In this document: one piece after another, positions 7,883 to 15,843 of the stretch
How the letters are laid out: every line of letters begins with the position of its first letter
How positions within the stretch are numbered: the first letter of the stretch is position 1
DNA from: a bacterium
Lineage (GTDB): Bacteria > Bacillota > Clostridia > Lachnospirales > Lachnospiraceae
Direction: 5' to 3'
Assembly (NCBI GenBank): GCA_030535455.1
Contig: JAUNJY010000007.1
Location: 54,784-118,783 of the forward strand
DNA length: 64,000 bases
The notes under the pieces: model-generated
The model's database searches: none
What the model saw: only the letters and a program-made list of their open reading frames with translations
Told to the model about the DNA's origin: nothing
Made by a program: the position numbers and the translations under genes

Positions 7883-8134
7883 ATGATAGAATTTAGATAT
7901 GATACACAATTGTTAATAGAAGGAACAGATCTTGATGAAGATACAATCAATGAATACTTTACAAAGAACTTTAAGGGAGACTGTCTCTTGGCTGTTGGAG
8001 ATGAGGAACTGATTAAAATCCATTACCATACCAATGAACCATGGAAAGTGCTAGAGTATTGCGCTTCGTTGGGAGAAATCTATGATATCGTGATAGAAGA
8101 TATGGACCGCCAGTCACGAGGATTGAAAGGGTAG
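7883..8134 (+). CDS. Stand-alone C-terminal-type domain of a FakA/YloV (DAK2-fusion) protein
   Basis: This 83-residue protein matches the last conserved part of the fatty-acid kinase FakA/YloV family: an FRYDTQLLIEG strand (the usual YCTEFLI motif), GDCLLAVGDEELIKIHYHTNEP (usual GDSLVVVGDDDLVKVHVHTN), and a closing VIEDMDRQ (usual IENM..Q). Full-length FakA is about 550 residues, with kinase and middle domains that are absent here. It has a GAAGG site before the ATG. It may be a partner or regulator of DegV/FakB-type proteins, or a leftover of a gene. It sits just ahead of the methyltransferase-ABC cluster. Confidence 0.6.
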   Translation: MIEFRYDTQLLIEGTDLDEDTINEYFTKNFKGDCLLAVGDEELIKIHYHTNEPWKVLEYCASLGEIYDIVIEDMDRQSRGLKG

Positions 8135-8209
8135 AAAGAACAGATAGGCTTTTTGTTGTAAAATGCAATGTTAACTAACAGTAAAGCTAAAAAGGGGGCT
8201 GGATTGTAA

Positions 8210-9004
8210 ATGGAAAAACCAGATTACAAGAACTGGGTACCAAAAGGAATGCTGATTGCATTAAGCACGGCATCCATTATTTCCATTTTATGCATACTGC
8301 TATTGGGAACGATTTCGACTTCATTAAGTGGCACAGCTCAAGCAATCATTATTGCCTTGCTTGGGATAGTGTTTTTAGTATGTGGAATAAGTTCGGTCTG
8401 GTGTATTATAGCATACCGGGCATTTTCCTATAATGGGAAAAGGAAACTTTCCAGACAAATAGTGAACGGTACGGCAGCATACATCACAATCCCTGAGGGT
8501 GGAAAGGGATTGGATATTGGATGCGGAAGTGGTGCGCTAACAATAGCCTGTGCAAAAAGAAATCGACAGGGAACTATGATGGGGGTAGATCGATGGGGAA
8601 AGGACTATGCCTCATTTAGTAAAGGTCTTTGTGAGCATAATGCAGAACTAGAAGGAGTTCATAACGTTAGTTTTGCTAGGGGAAATGCAATAAAGCTGCA
8701 GTTTCCTGATGAAAGTTTTGATGCAGTGACGAGCAACTATGTGTACCACAATATTACCGGAATGGATAAGCAAAGGCTGCTATTGGAAAGCTTACGTGTT
8801 CTAAAAAAAGGGGGAGTATTTGCAATACATGATTTAATGTCACCATCCAGGTATGGAGATATGAATTCCTTTGTAAAAGCGTTAAAGGATATGGGGTATG
8901 AGGAAGTAAATTTAATCGATACCACCAAGAATATGTTTATGACTTCCAGCGAGGCAAGGAAATTCATGCTAACAGGATCTAGTCTTCTTGTTGGACGAAA
9001 ATGA
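8210..9004 (+). CDS. Membrane-anchored class I SAM-dependent methyltransferase
   Basis: A 264-residue protein with two hydrophobic helices (about residues 14-36 and 42-65) followed by a Rossmann methyltransferase domain. Motif I is GLDIGCGSGALTIACAK, the acidic residue of motif II is in MMGVDRWG, and motif IV is FDAVTSNYVYHNI. The catalytic domain would face the cytoplasm. The substrate is unknown. It lies between the FakA-like protein and the two ABC transporters of the proposed DtxR-controlled locus; a partial operator-like TGTTAACTAAC lies upstream at 8169-8179. Confidence 0.75.
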   Translation: MEKPDYKNWVPKGMLIALSTASIISILCILLLGTISTSLSGTAQAIIIALLGIVFLVCGISSVWCIIAYRAFSYNGKRKLSRQIVNGTAAYITIPEGGKGLDIGCGSGALTIACAKRNRQGTMMGVDRWGKDYASFSKGLCEHNAELEGVHNVSFARGNAIKLQFPDESFDAVTSNYVYHNITGMDKQRLLLESLRVLKKGGVFAIHDLMSPSRYGDMNSFVKALKDMGYEEVNLIDTTKNMFMTSSEARKFMLTGSSLLVGRK

Positions 9005-9034
9005 TGATCTTATACATAAGCAGTCGTTAAGATA

Positions 9035-9050
9035 AGGTAAAGTTTTACCT
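9035..9050. promoter_or_regulatory. Perfect 16-bp inverted repeat upstream of the ABC genes
   Basis: AGGTAAA-GT-TTTACCT is a perfect dyad five bases upstream of the GTTAG-N6-CTAAC site. It may bind a regulator or form part of a composite operator. Confidence 0.45.
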
Positions 9051-9054
9051 GTTG

Positions 9055-9070
9055 GTTAGTTGTAACTAAC
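9055..9070. promoter_or_regulatory. Second GTTAG-N6-CTAAC operator-like site
   Basis: GTTAGTTGTAACTAAC differs from the 7652 site at one central base. It lies 50 bases upstream of the first ABC gene. DtxR-type operators commonly have TTAG/CTAA arms, so the repressor at 12.6-13.0 kb is the likely ligand. Confidence 0.6.
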
Positions 9071-9120
9071 GATGCAAAAGAGAAGCCTAACCAAATGATA
9101 GAAAAGGAGCGTTATTGATT

Positions 9121-10908
9121 ATGAATGGGAAAAAGAAAGGTTCCATGTCTAGGCTGTTTCAATATGCAGGAAAATTTAAATATCTGACAATATCGTCATG
9201 GGTACTGTCAGCAATCAGTGCTTGGGTCGCACTTGTACCATTTTATTATATTTGGAGGATTATAAAGGAGGTATTAGAAGTATCTCCAAATTACAGTGAG
9301 GCGGAGAATTTAAGCCATTATGGGTGGTGTGCAGTAGGATTTGCTGTGTTATCCATGTTGCTTTATATCTGTGGCCTGATGTGTTCTCATATTGCTGCAT
9401 TTCGAGTGCAGGCCAATATGCGTTCCCAGACCATGAAATATATCCTAACGCTTCCCATCGGATTTATGGATGACATAGGAAGTGGAAAGGTTCGAAAGAT
9501 TGTAAATGAATCCAGCGCTGCTACAGAGTCTTATCTGGCTCACCAGCTTCCCGATCGGGCAGCTGCAATGGCTACCCCTGTGGGACTGCTGATTTTGCTT
9601 CTCACCTTTGACTGGCGATTAGGTTTGCTAAGCCTTATTCCGATTATCATTGCATTCTTCATTATGGCTTCTATGACAGGCAGCAGTATGAAGGAAAAGA
9701 TGAAACAATATTAGAATTCTCTGGAGGAGATGTCCAATGAGGCAGTTGAATACGTACGTGGCATTCCGGTTGTAAAGACATTTGGCCAGTCAGTATTTTC
9801 ATTTAAAAGGTTTAAGGCCTCCATTGAGAACTATGAGAAATGGGTGATTGCCTATACGAAAGAACTAAGGATTCCGATGGTTTGTTATACCACCGTCATT
9901 AATGCAGTTTTTGCAGTCTTAATCGGTGCAGCCTTTGCTTTTACGGTAAATGGAAGTTCCAAGACCTTTTTGTTAAACCTGATTTTTTATATTATCATTA
10001 CTCCAATTATTACAGTGACTTTAAATAAGATTATGTATTCAAGTGAGAATGCCATGATTGTTGAAGATGCCATTAAAAGAATTGATAGTATTATGGGGCA
10101 AAAACCATTAGAAGAGCCAGTAAGATCAAAGCATCCCCAAAATCCTTCTGTCACATTTCGTCATGTTTCATTTCGCTACCCACATGCATCTAAAGAGGCA
10201 TTGCATGACATTAATCTATCCATAGGACAGGGAGAACATGTTGCCTTTGTTGGACCATCAGGAGGTGGAAAGACCACCTTGGCAAGTCTGGTTGCAAGAT
10301 TTTGGGATACTACAGGTGGAAGTATTTTGATTGGCGGAGTAAATGTAAAGGATATTTCAAGCAAAGAGCTGATGGATACGGTATCATTTGTATTTCAAGA
10401 CAGCAAGCTTTTAAAGATGTCAATCTTTGATAATGTCCGCATGGGAAGGCCAGATGCCACTAGAGCGGAAGTTATGGAGGCACTAAAAAAAGCTCAGTGC
10501 GAAGATATTATTGCTAAGTTGCCAAAGGGAATAGATACCATAATTGGATCAAGCGGAACCTATGTATCTGGAGGAGAAGCGCAACGGTTATCTATTGCAA
10601 GGGCAATGCTTAAGAATGCACCTATTATAATTCTGGATGAAGCAACTGCATTTGCTGATCCGGACAATGAGGCAAAAGTGCAAGAAGCCTTTGCTAAACT
10701 GTCTGCTGGTAAGACTGTGATCATGATAGCCCACAGGCTGACTACCGTGACTGGGGCAGATCGGATTTATGTGGTAAAAGAGGGCAAGATCGAGGAACAA
10801 GGAAGCCATGAACAATTAGAACGGTTCCATGGATTATACAGCCGTATGTGGAAAGAATATAATAACTCAGCAAACTGGAAAGTAGGAGGTGAAAGCACAT
10901 GGGCATAA
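9121..10908 (+). pseudogene. ABC exporter-fold half-transporter interrupted by one TAG codon
   Basis: The reading frame is continuous for about 595 codons except for TAG at 9712-9714 (codon 198). Before it lie three to four transmembrane helices; after it come KTF-type coupling segments, Walker A GPSGGGKTT, signature VSGGEAQRLSIARAM, Walker B IIILDEATAFADPDNE and the H-loop IAHRLTT. Homologous sequences read MKQYQNSLEEM here, so TAG most simply replaces CAG (Gln). The downstream piece could restart at ATG 9730, but GGAGG is only two bases away and the restart would lack the first helices. The TTG at 9115 is an alternative first codon. The family includes YbtPQ/IrtAB-like siderophore importers and drug exporters. 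It may be inactive or a base error. Confidence 0.8.
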
Positions 10909-12635
10909 TTGAACGGTTACAGCACAAATTTGCACTTTCTGAAAACGGAGCAAAGGATATGGTGAAGGCATTTGTATCGGTCACAGTATCCGATGTGGTG
11001 TTGATGTTTCCAGTAGGACTTCTTTATTCTCTTGTCGGAGATTTTATAAATAATCGTCTGACCAATGAAAGAATTCCGTTTTATGTAGTCGGAAGTATTC
11101 TTTGCCTTGTCTTGATTTCCATCACGACATACATACAATATAATGCAACATTTTTTGCAACCTATATCGAAAGCGGTATCCGCAGAACCTCGCTGGCAGA
11201 AAAATTAAGAAAGCTTCCATTGTCCTTCTTTGGAAAGAGAGACTTAGCAGACCTTACAAGTACGATCATGGCAGACTGTGCAACGTTGGAGACTGCATCC
11301 TCTCACTGGATTCCTGAGCTGATTGGAGCAATTGCCTCTACGTTTCTTGTGGCAATCTCATTATTTGTATTTGACTGGAGAATGGCAATAGCAGCCCTTT
11401 GGGTTTTGCCCGTAGCATTTGTCATCGTTTTATGCTCTTCTAGCCTGGTGCATAAATTAGGAAAGAAACATATGGAATTAAAGATGGATTGCGCCGATGG
11501 AATACAAGAATGCTTGGAAACCGTCCGTGATTTAAAGGCAAATAATGCACAGACAAAATATATGGATGATTTAGAGAAAAAGATCCGTGCCGTCGAAAAG
11601 CATGCAATCATTAATGAACTGGGAACTGCTGTCTTTGTTTCTTCGGCTCAAATGATCTTAAAGCTTGGAATTGCTACGGTTGCCTTGGTAGGAGGTATCT
11701 TACTGGTAGATGGAAGTCTGGATATCCTTACGTTTTTCATGTTCTTATTACTGGTATCCAGATTATATGACCCAATGCAGATCGCCTTGCAAAACCTTGC
11801 GGCCATTATTGCGGCAGAGGTCCAGTGTGAACGTATGGATGAGATCCTTTCCCATGAACAGCAGACAGGAGTAGAGGAACTTACCAATCATGGGTGTGAC
11901 ATTGTATTTGACCATGTGGGATTTACGTATAACGGAGAAGAAGATGTGCTGTCTGAGGTGTCCTTTAAAGCAAAACAGGGCGAGGTAACAGCCTTGATTG
12001 GCCCATCTGGTGGTGGCAAGACAACAATAACCAGACTTGTAGCAAGATTTTGGGATATCAATAAAGGTAAGATTACGGTTGGTGGCATGAATATATCACA
12101 GATTGATCCGGAGACATTGATGTCCTTATACTCCATCGTATTCCAGGATGTAACCTTATTTAATAACACGGTGTTGGAAAATATTCGTATTGGACGTAAA
12201 GATGCAACCGATGAAGAGGTTCTTGTTGCTGCAAGATTGGCACACTGTGAGGAATTTGCAGAACGGCTTCCGGACAAATGGAATACCATGATTGGTGAAA
12301 ATGGATCTGAATTATCAGGTGGTGAACGGCAACGGATTTCCATTGCAAGAGCATTCTTAAAAAATGCTCCAATTATTTTGCTTGATGAGGCAACCGCATC
12401 CCTTGATGTGGAGAATGAAACATTAATTCAGGAGTCGCTGTCCAACTTAATTAAAGATAAGACGGTTTTGGTAATTGCACATCGCATGAGAACCGTAGAG
12501 GGTGCTGATAAGATCGTAGTCTTAAAAGATGGAGTGGTTGCAGAACAGGGAAGCCCTGCATGGCTCGGACAGCGAAATGGAATTTATCAGCAGATGCGAA
12601 AGAGACAAATGAAAGCTGCTGAATGGGCACTTTAG
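10899..12635 (+). CDS. ABC transporter half-molecule, permease fused to ATPase
   Basis: A 578-residue exporter-fold ABC protein with about six helices in the first 320 residues, then an ATPase with Walker A GPSGGGKTT, signature LSGGERQRISIARAF, Walker B IILLDEATASLDVENE and H-loop IAHRMRT. Its start overlaps the end of the preceding half-transporter by ten bases, so the two were made as a heterodimer. Under a DtxR-type regulator such pairs are often YbtPQ/IrtAB-like transporters for metal-chelator complexes; that role is inferred. If the partner is dead, this protein would have to work alone or not at all. Confidence 0.85.
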   Translation: MGIIERLQHKFALSENGAKDMVKAFVSVTVSDVVLMFPVGLLYSLVGDFINNRLTNERIPFYVVGSILCLVLISITTYIQYNATFFATYIESGIRRTSLAEKLRKLPLSFFGKRDLADLTSTIMADCATLETASSHWIPELIGAIASTFLVAISLFVFDWRMAIAALWVLPVAFVIVLCSSSLVHKLGKKHMELKMDCADGIQECLETVRDLKANNAQTKYMDDLEKKIRAVEKHAIINELGTAVFVSSAQMILKLGIATVALVGGILLVDGSLDILTFFMFLLLVSRLYDPMQIALQNLAAIIAAEVQCERMDEILSHEQQTGVEELTNHGCDIVFDHVGFTYNGEEDVLSEVSFKAKQGEVTALIGPSGGGKTTITRLVARFWDINKGKITVGGMNISQIDPETLMSLYSIVFQDVTLFNNTVLENIRIGRKDATDEEVLVAARLAHCEEFAERLPDKWNTMIGENGSELSGGERQRISIARAFLKNAPIILLDEATASLDVENETLIQESLSNLIKDKTVLVIAHRMRTVEGADKIVVLKDGVVAEQGSPAWLGQRNGIYQQMRKRQMKAAEWAL

Positions 12636-13021
12636 ATAAAGGAGGGGATAATATCAAACTTCGTGCATCAGGTGAGGATTACTTAGAAGCAATATTGATA
12701 CTTCGAAAGAAAAAGGGCATGGTCCGTTCCATTGACCTTGCTCAGCATATGGAATATAGCAAAGCTAGCATTAGTCATGCCGTTTCTGTACTTAAAGACG
12801 GTGGATTTTTGACAATGGGCTCCAATGGCTATCTATATTTAACAGAGCAAGGGAGGGAAATCGCAGAAAAAGTATATGAGAAACATCAGTTTTTTACCAG
12901 GCAGCTTATGGAAGCAGGTGTTGAACCAAAGATTGCAGAGGAAGAGGCCTGCAGGATGGAACACACCATCAGCGATGCCAGCTTTTTGAAACTAAAAGAA
13001 GCAGCAAAAGAAAGCAGTTAG
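12623..13021 (+). CDS. DtxR/MntR-family metal-dependent transcriptional repressor
   Basis: A 132-residue repressor. The N-terminal winged helix (LRASGEDYLEAI, SIDLAQHMEYSKASISHAVS, VLKDGGFL) is followed by the dimerisation helices with the metal-binding CRMEH cluster, the C-x-x-E-H arrangement of DtxR. The aspartate and glutamate of EDYLE complete the usual site. There is no SH3 tail, so it is of the short MntR-like size. ATG 12623 overlaps the ABC gene but has no ribosome binding site; the best one, GGAGGGG at 12641-12647, sits before an ATC codon at 12653. It likely represses this locus through the GTTAG-N6-CTAAC sites when metal is plentiful. Confidence 0.85.
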   Translation: MGTLDKGGDNIKLRASGEDYLEAILILRKKKGMVRSIDLAQHMEYSKASISHAVSVLKDGGFLTMGSNGYLYLTEQGREIAEKVYEKHQFFTRQLMEAGVEPKIAEEEACRMEHTISDASFLKLKEAAKESS

Positions 13022-13026
13022 GTTTG

Positions 13027-13920
13027 TCATAGGAGAGAAAGAGCTTTGACCATCTCCACAAATCGCTTAACATCTTCTGGCGGATCAAGACTATAAAGTA
13101 AGCCATAGGGAATTGCATACTCCCACTCCACAGGGATCGTTACAAGGCCTGGATGTACGTCCTGCCAGCATTCTAAGGATAAGAGCATTTTATTACTTTC
13201 TGCACATTTACTAAAAACCGATAGATCATAGAAACATGGAGCGTCCTCAATATGGATTCTAGGATGGTGCTTCTCCAATTCATTTCTAAGAAAATCATTG
13301 ATTACGGAGTCACCACGTTTTACCATTAAAAGAGTTTCATCATAAAGGTCTTTAATGGAGAGCAGTTTCTTACTTGCAAGTCGGTGATCTCTTGAAACAG
13401 CAATCATTTTCTTATATCTGCCTAACGGAAGAAAGTTACATAAACTTAACCATGCTCTTGAATCACAAACACCAATCAAAAAATCAAAGCTTTCTCCTAA
13501 GTTTTTGATCACGTGTAAGATATCATTATGATTATCATCAAATGAAACAAGGTGTAGTTTATAGTTTGAAAAGTCACTGTTCAGACGGTACCATAAATCC
13601 ATAAATGGTCTTGCAGGATTTAACAAGGATGTTCCAACACAAAATGTACGATTTGAATTCTCTTGATAGGCTCTGGCATCTGCCAGGGCTTTTCTTGAGT
13701 AGTCAACCATAAACTGAGCATCCTTATAGATCATCTTTCCCACACCGGTCAGTGTAATACCTGTGGGAGTTCGGTTAAGGAGCTTTAAATCAAGAGTTTT
13801 CTCTAAAGCATTCATTTGCTTCATTACAGCCGTTGACGAAATAAAGAGGCGTTCTGCAGCTTTGGTAAAACTGCCACAGTCCGCAACAGCAATAAAAGTA
13901 TCTAGAATAGGATTATACAT
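13027..13920 (-). CDS. LysR-family transcriptional regulator
   Basis: A 297-residue LysR protein. The winged helix is at the N-terminus (FIAVADCGSFTKAAERLFIS and STAVMKQMNALEK), with a two-lobed effector-binding domain behind. The ATG at 13920 follows AAAGGAGG on the minus strand; a TTG two codons earlier is less likely. It is divergent from the flavodoxin-aldo/keto reductase pair with a perfect dyad between, the standard LysR arrangement. The inducer is unknown. Confidence 0.9.
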   Translation of the reverse strand: MYNPILDTFIAVADCGSFTKAAERLFISSTAVMKQMNALEKTLDLKLLNRTPTGITLTGVGKMIYKDAQFMVDYSRKALADARAYQENSNRTFCVGTSLLNPARPFMDLWYRLNSDFSNYKLHLVSFDDNHNDILHVIKNLGESFDFLIGVCDSRAWLSLCNFLPLGRYKKMIAVSRDHRLASKKLLSIKDLYDETLLMVKRGDSVINDFLRNELEKHHPRIHIEDAPCFYDLSVFSKCAESNKMLLSLECWQDVHPGLVTIPVEWEYAIPYGLLYSLDPPEDVKRFVEMVKALSLL

Positions 13921-13935
13921 AAGCAACCTCCTTTA

Positions 13936-13958
13936 AGTATAAACATTTAGTTTATACT
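13936..13958. promoter_or_regulatory. Divergent LysR-type operator
   Basis: AGTATAAAC-N5-GTTTATACT is a perfect nine-base inverted repeat that contains a T-N11-A core. It lies 15 bases upstream of the LysR gene start and upstream of a TATAAT (14000-14005) for the flavodoxin gene, whose -35 is weak, consistent with activation. Confidence 0.65.
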
Positions 13959-14035
13959 ATGCTAACATATTGGAAATTCTATGTCAAAAGTGATCATGCT
14001 ATAATAGGCGTAACAAAAGGAGAGGAGCTGTAAAA

Positions 14036-14536
14036 ATGTCTGAATTAATCGCATTTTTCTCACGTAGAGATGAAAATTATGTGAACGGAGAGATTAAGAC
14101 TTTAGAAATTGGTAATACGGAAATTGCAGCAGGTATGATTAAGAAGTTGACAGGTGCAGATAGCATTCAGCTTATTCCAGAGCAGCCATATTCCAAGGAT
14201 TACAATGAATGTACGGCAGAGGCAAAAGAGGATCAAAGACGGAATGCGCGCCCAGCATTAAAAACCTGTCCATCAAGTATTGCAGAATATGACACGATTT
14301 ATCTTGGATACCCAAACTACTGGGGAACCATGCCAATGGCGGTAGTTACCTTTTTAGAAAAGTTTGATTTTTCAGGAAAGACCATACGCCCATTCTGTAC
14401 TCATGAGGGAAGCGGGTTAGGAAGCAGTATTCAGGATATTAAGAAGTGCTGTCCCAATGCTATCGTTACAGAGGGGCTGGCTCTTCATGGAGGCAGCATA
14501 AAAAGAGCAGAAAAAGAAATTGAACAATGGATTTAG
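14036..14536 (+). CDS. Flavodoxin-like FMN protein
   Basis: A 166-residue flavodoxin-fold protein. YDTIYLGYPNYWGTMPMAV and FCTHEGSGLGSSIQDI match the FMN-binding loops of the flavodoxin_4 type. The usual first phosphate-binding loop is weakly conserved: the N-terminus reads LIAFFSRRDENYVNGEI. It probably carries electrons or reduces quinone-like substrates in the cytoplasm. It shares an operon with an aldo/keto reductase ten bases downstream and lies opposite a LysR gene, a common redox or electrophile-stress arrangement. Confidence 0.85.
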   Translation: MSELIAFFSRRDENYVNGEIKTLEIGNTEIAAGMIKKLTGADSIQLIPEQPYSKDYNECTAEAKEDQRRNARPALKTCPSSIAEYDTIYLGYPNYWGTMPMAVVTFLEKFDFSGKTIRPFCTHEGSGLGSSIQDIKKCCPNAIVTEGLALHGGSIKRAEKEIEQWI

Positions 14537-14548
14537 GAGGAATGAATG

Positions 14549-15391
14549 ATGGAATATGTAACATTGAATAATGGTGTAAAGATGCCGATTTTGGGATATG
14601 GGGTATATCAGACACCACCAGAGGAAACAGAAAAATGCGTGTTGGAAGCTATCAAAATGGGATACCGCTTGATTGATACAGCACAAGCATATGGAAATGA
14701 AGAAGGTGTAGGAAATGCAATTGCAAACTGCGGTGTACCACGAGAAGAGTTATTTATCACTACGAAAGTCTGGATTACCAATGCAGGTTATGAAAAAGCA
14801 AAAGCCTCTATTGTAGAGTCATTAAAGAAGTTAAAGACAGACTATATTGACTTACTCTTAATCCATCAGCCATTTAACGATTACTACGGAACGTACAAAG
14901 CAATGGAAGAGGCGTATAAAGAAGGCAAAGTTCGTGCGATTGGAGTATCCAATTTCTATCCAGACCGCTTTATCGATTTAAGCAGTTTTAGTGAAATAAA
15001 GCCAACAGTAAATCAAGTAGAAACCCATGTGTTCTGTCAGCAAAAGAAGGCAAAAGAAATTATGAAAAAGCACGGAACACAGATTATGAGCTGGGGACCA
15101 TTTGCAGAAGGAAAAAATGATTACTTTAATAATTCAGTGCTTGTGGAAATTGGAAAGGCACATGGAAAAACTGCAGCCCAGACAGCTCTTCGCTTCTTAA
15201 TCCAAAGTGATGTGGTTGTGATCCCTAAATCTACCCATTGTGATCGTATGGAACAAAACTTCAATGTATTTGATTTTACGTTAACCAAAGATGAGATGGC
15301 AAGGATTGAGGCATTGGATGGTGGGGAAAGCTTATTCTTCTCTCATTATGATCCATCTACAGTAGAATGGTTTATGAGCATCGTAAAATAG
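14549..15391 (+). CDS. Aldo/keto reductase (AKR5-like)
   Basis: A 280-residue TIM-barrel oxidoreductase that reduces aldehydes or ketones with NAD(P)H. The catalytic tetrad is visible: Asp and Tyr in LIDTAQAYGNEEGVG, Lys in FITTKVW and His in LLLIHQPF. The cofactor-binding end is VVIPKSTHCDRMEQNF. It resembles YvgN/2,5-diketogluconate reductases. AGGAGG upstream supports ATG 14549 (or 14546). Confidence 0.9.
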   Translation: MEYVTLNNGVKMPILGYGVYQTPPEETEKCVLEAIKMGYRLIDTAQAYGNEEGVGNAIANCGVPREELFITTKVWITNAGYEKAKASIVESLKKLKTDYIDLLLIHQPFNDYYGTYKAMEEAYKEGKVRAIGVSNFYPDRFIDLSSFSEIKPTVNQVETHVFCQQKKAKEIMKKHGTQIMSWGPFAEGKNDYFNNSVLVEIGKAHGKTAAQTALRFLIQSDVVVIPKSTHCDRMEQNFNVFDFTLTKDEMARIEALDGGESLFFSHYDPSTVEWFMSIVK

Positions 15392-15400
15392 AATGAATGA

Positions 15401-15670
15401 CTGGGGAATATCAGAAATGACGGAAGAATAGTTGCGGAAAGCGCATGCAGTTTGCAGAAGGAGACACCGGCACAGCTGTCTCTTGCCTGGATGCTTTGTA
15501 AAAAGCCATACCTTGTACCGATTCCGGGACCAAGAAGAAGAGAGCGGATTACCGAAAATGCTGGAGCAGCAGACATTGAATTAGCGAAAGATGAAGTGGC
15601 TGCAATTGATAAACGATTGGACCAAATACAGATGTCTGACGTATTTGGCGTTTCACCAGTGCAGAAATAA
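15401..15670 (+). pseudogene. C-terminal remnant of a second aldo/keto reductase
   Basis: The frame reads AESACSLQKETPAQLSLAW and then VPIPGPRRRERITENAGAA, followed by a helix ending QMSDVFGVS. This is the C-terminal third of an AKR13-like protein, including the NADP-binding PGPRRRERI stretch. Nothing upstream restores the barrel, and no ATG or ribosome binding site is present. It probably comes from a deletion that fused or lost the rest of a tandem AKR gene. Confidence 0.75.
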
Positions 15671-15679
15671 GAATATCAA

Positions 15680-15730
15680 AATACCTCTTATTGAGCAGTT
15701 TCTAAGACTGTCGATAAGAGGTATTTTTAT
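15680..15730 (+). terminator. Intrinsic terminator of the flavodoxin-AKR unit
   Basis: AATACCTCTTAT (15680-15691) pairs exactly with ATAAGAGGTATT (15714-15725), followed by T-rich sequence. Confidence 0.85.
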
Positions 15731-15777
15731 TGGTGTTACACAATGGTTTGAGTAAGTGCTCGAATAATTTACTTTTA

Positions 15778-15805
15778 TTGGAATAAATGTAAATTATGTT
15801 ATACT
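15778..15805 (+). promoter_or_regulatory. Promoter of the GH35 gene
   Basis: TTGGAA (15778-15783), a 16-base spacer and TATACT (15800-15805) lie 38 bases before the start codon. Confidence 0.6.
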
Positions 15806-15843
15806 AGTAGTGTAATTGATAGAAACACTAAAGGAGTAGTTTG

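Noticed and set aside
9712-9714. TAG recoding as pyrrolysine or another amino acid
   Set aside because: TAG ends many intact genes in this window (for example livJ, livH, the LysR-linked flavodoxin and aldo/keto reductase), and neither enzyme family uses pyrrolysine; a nonsense mutation is simpler.
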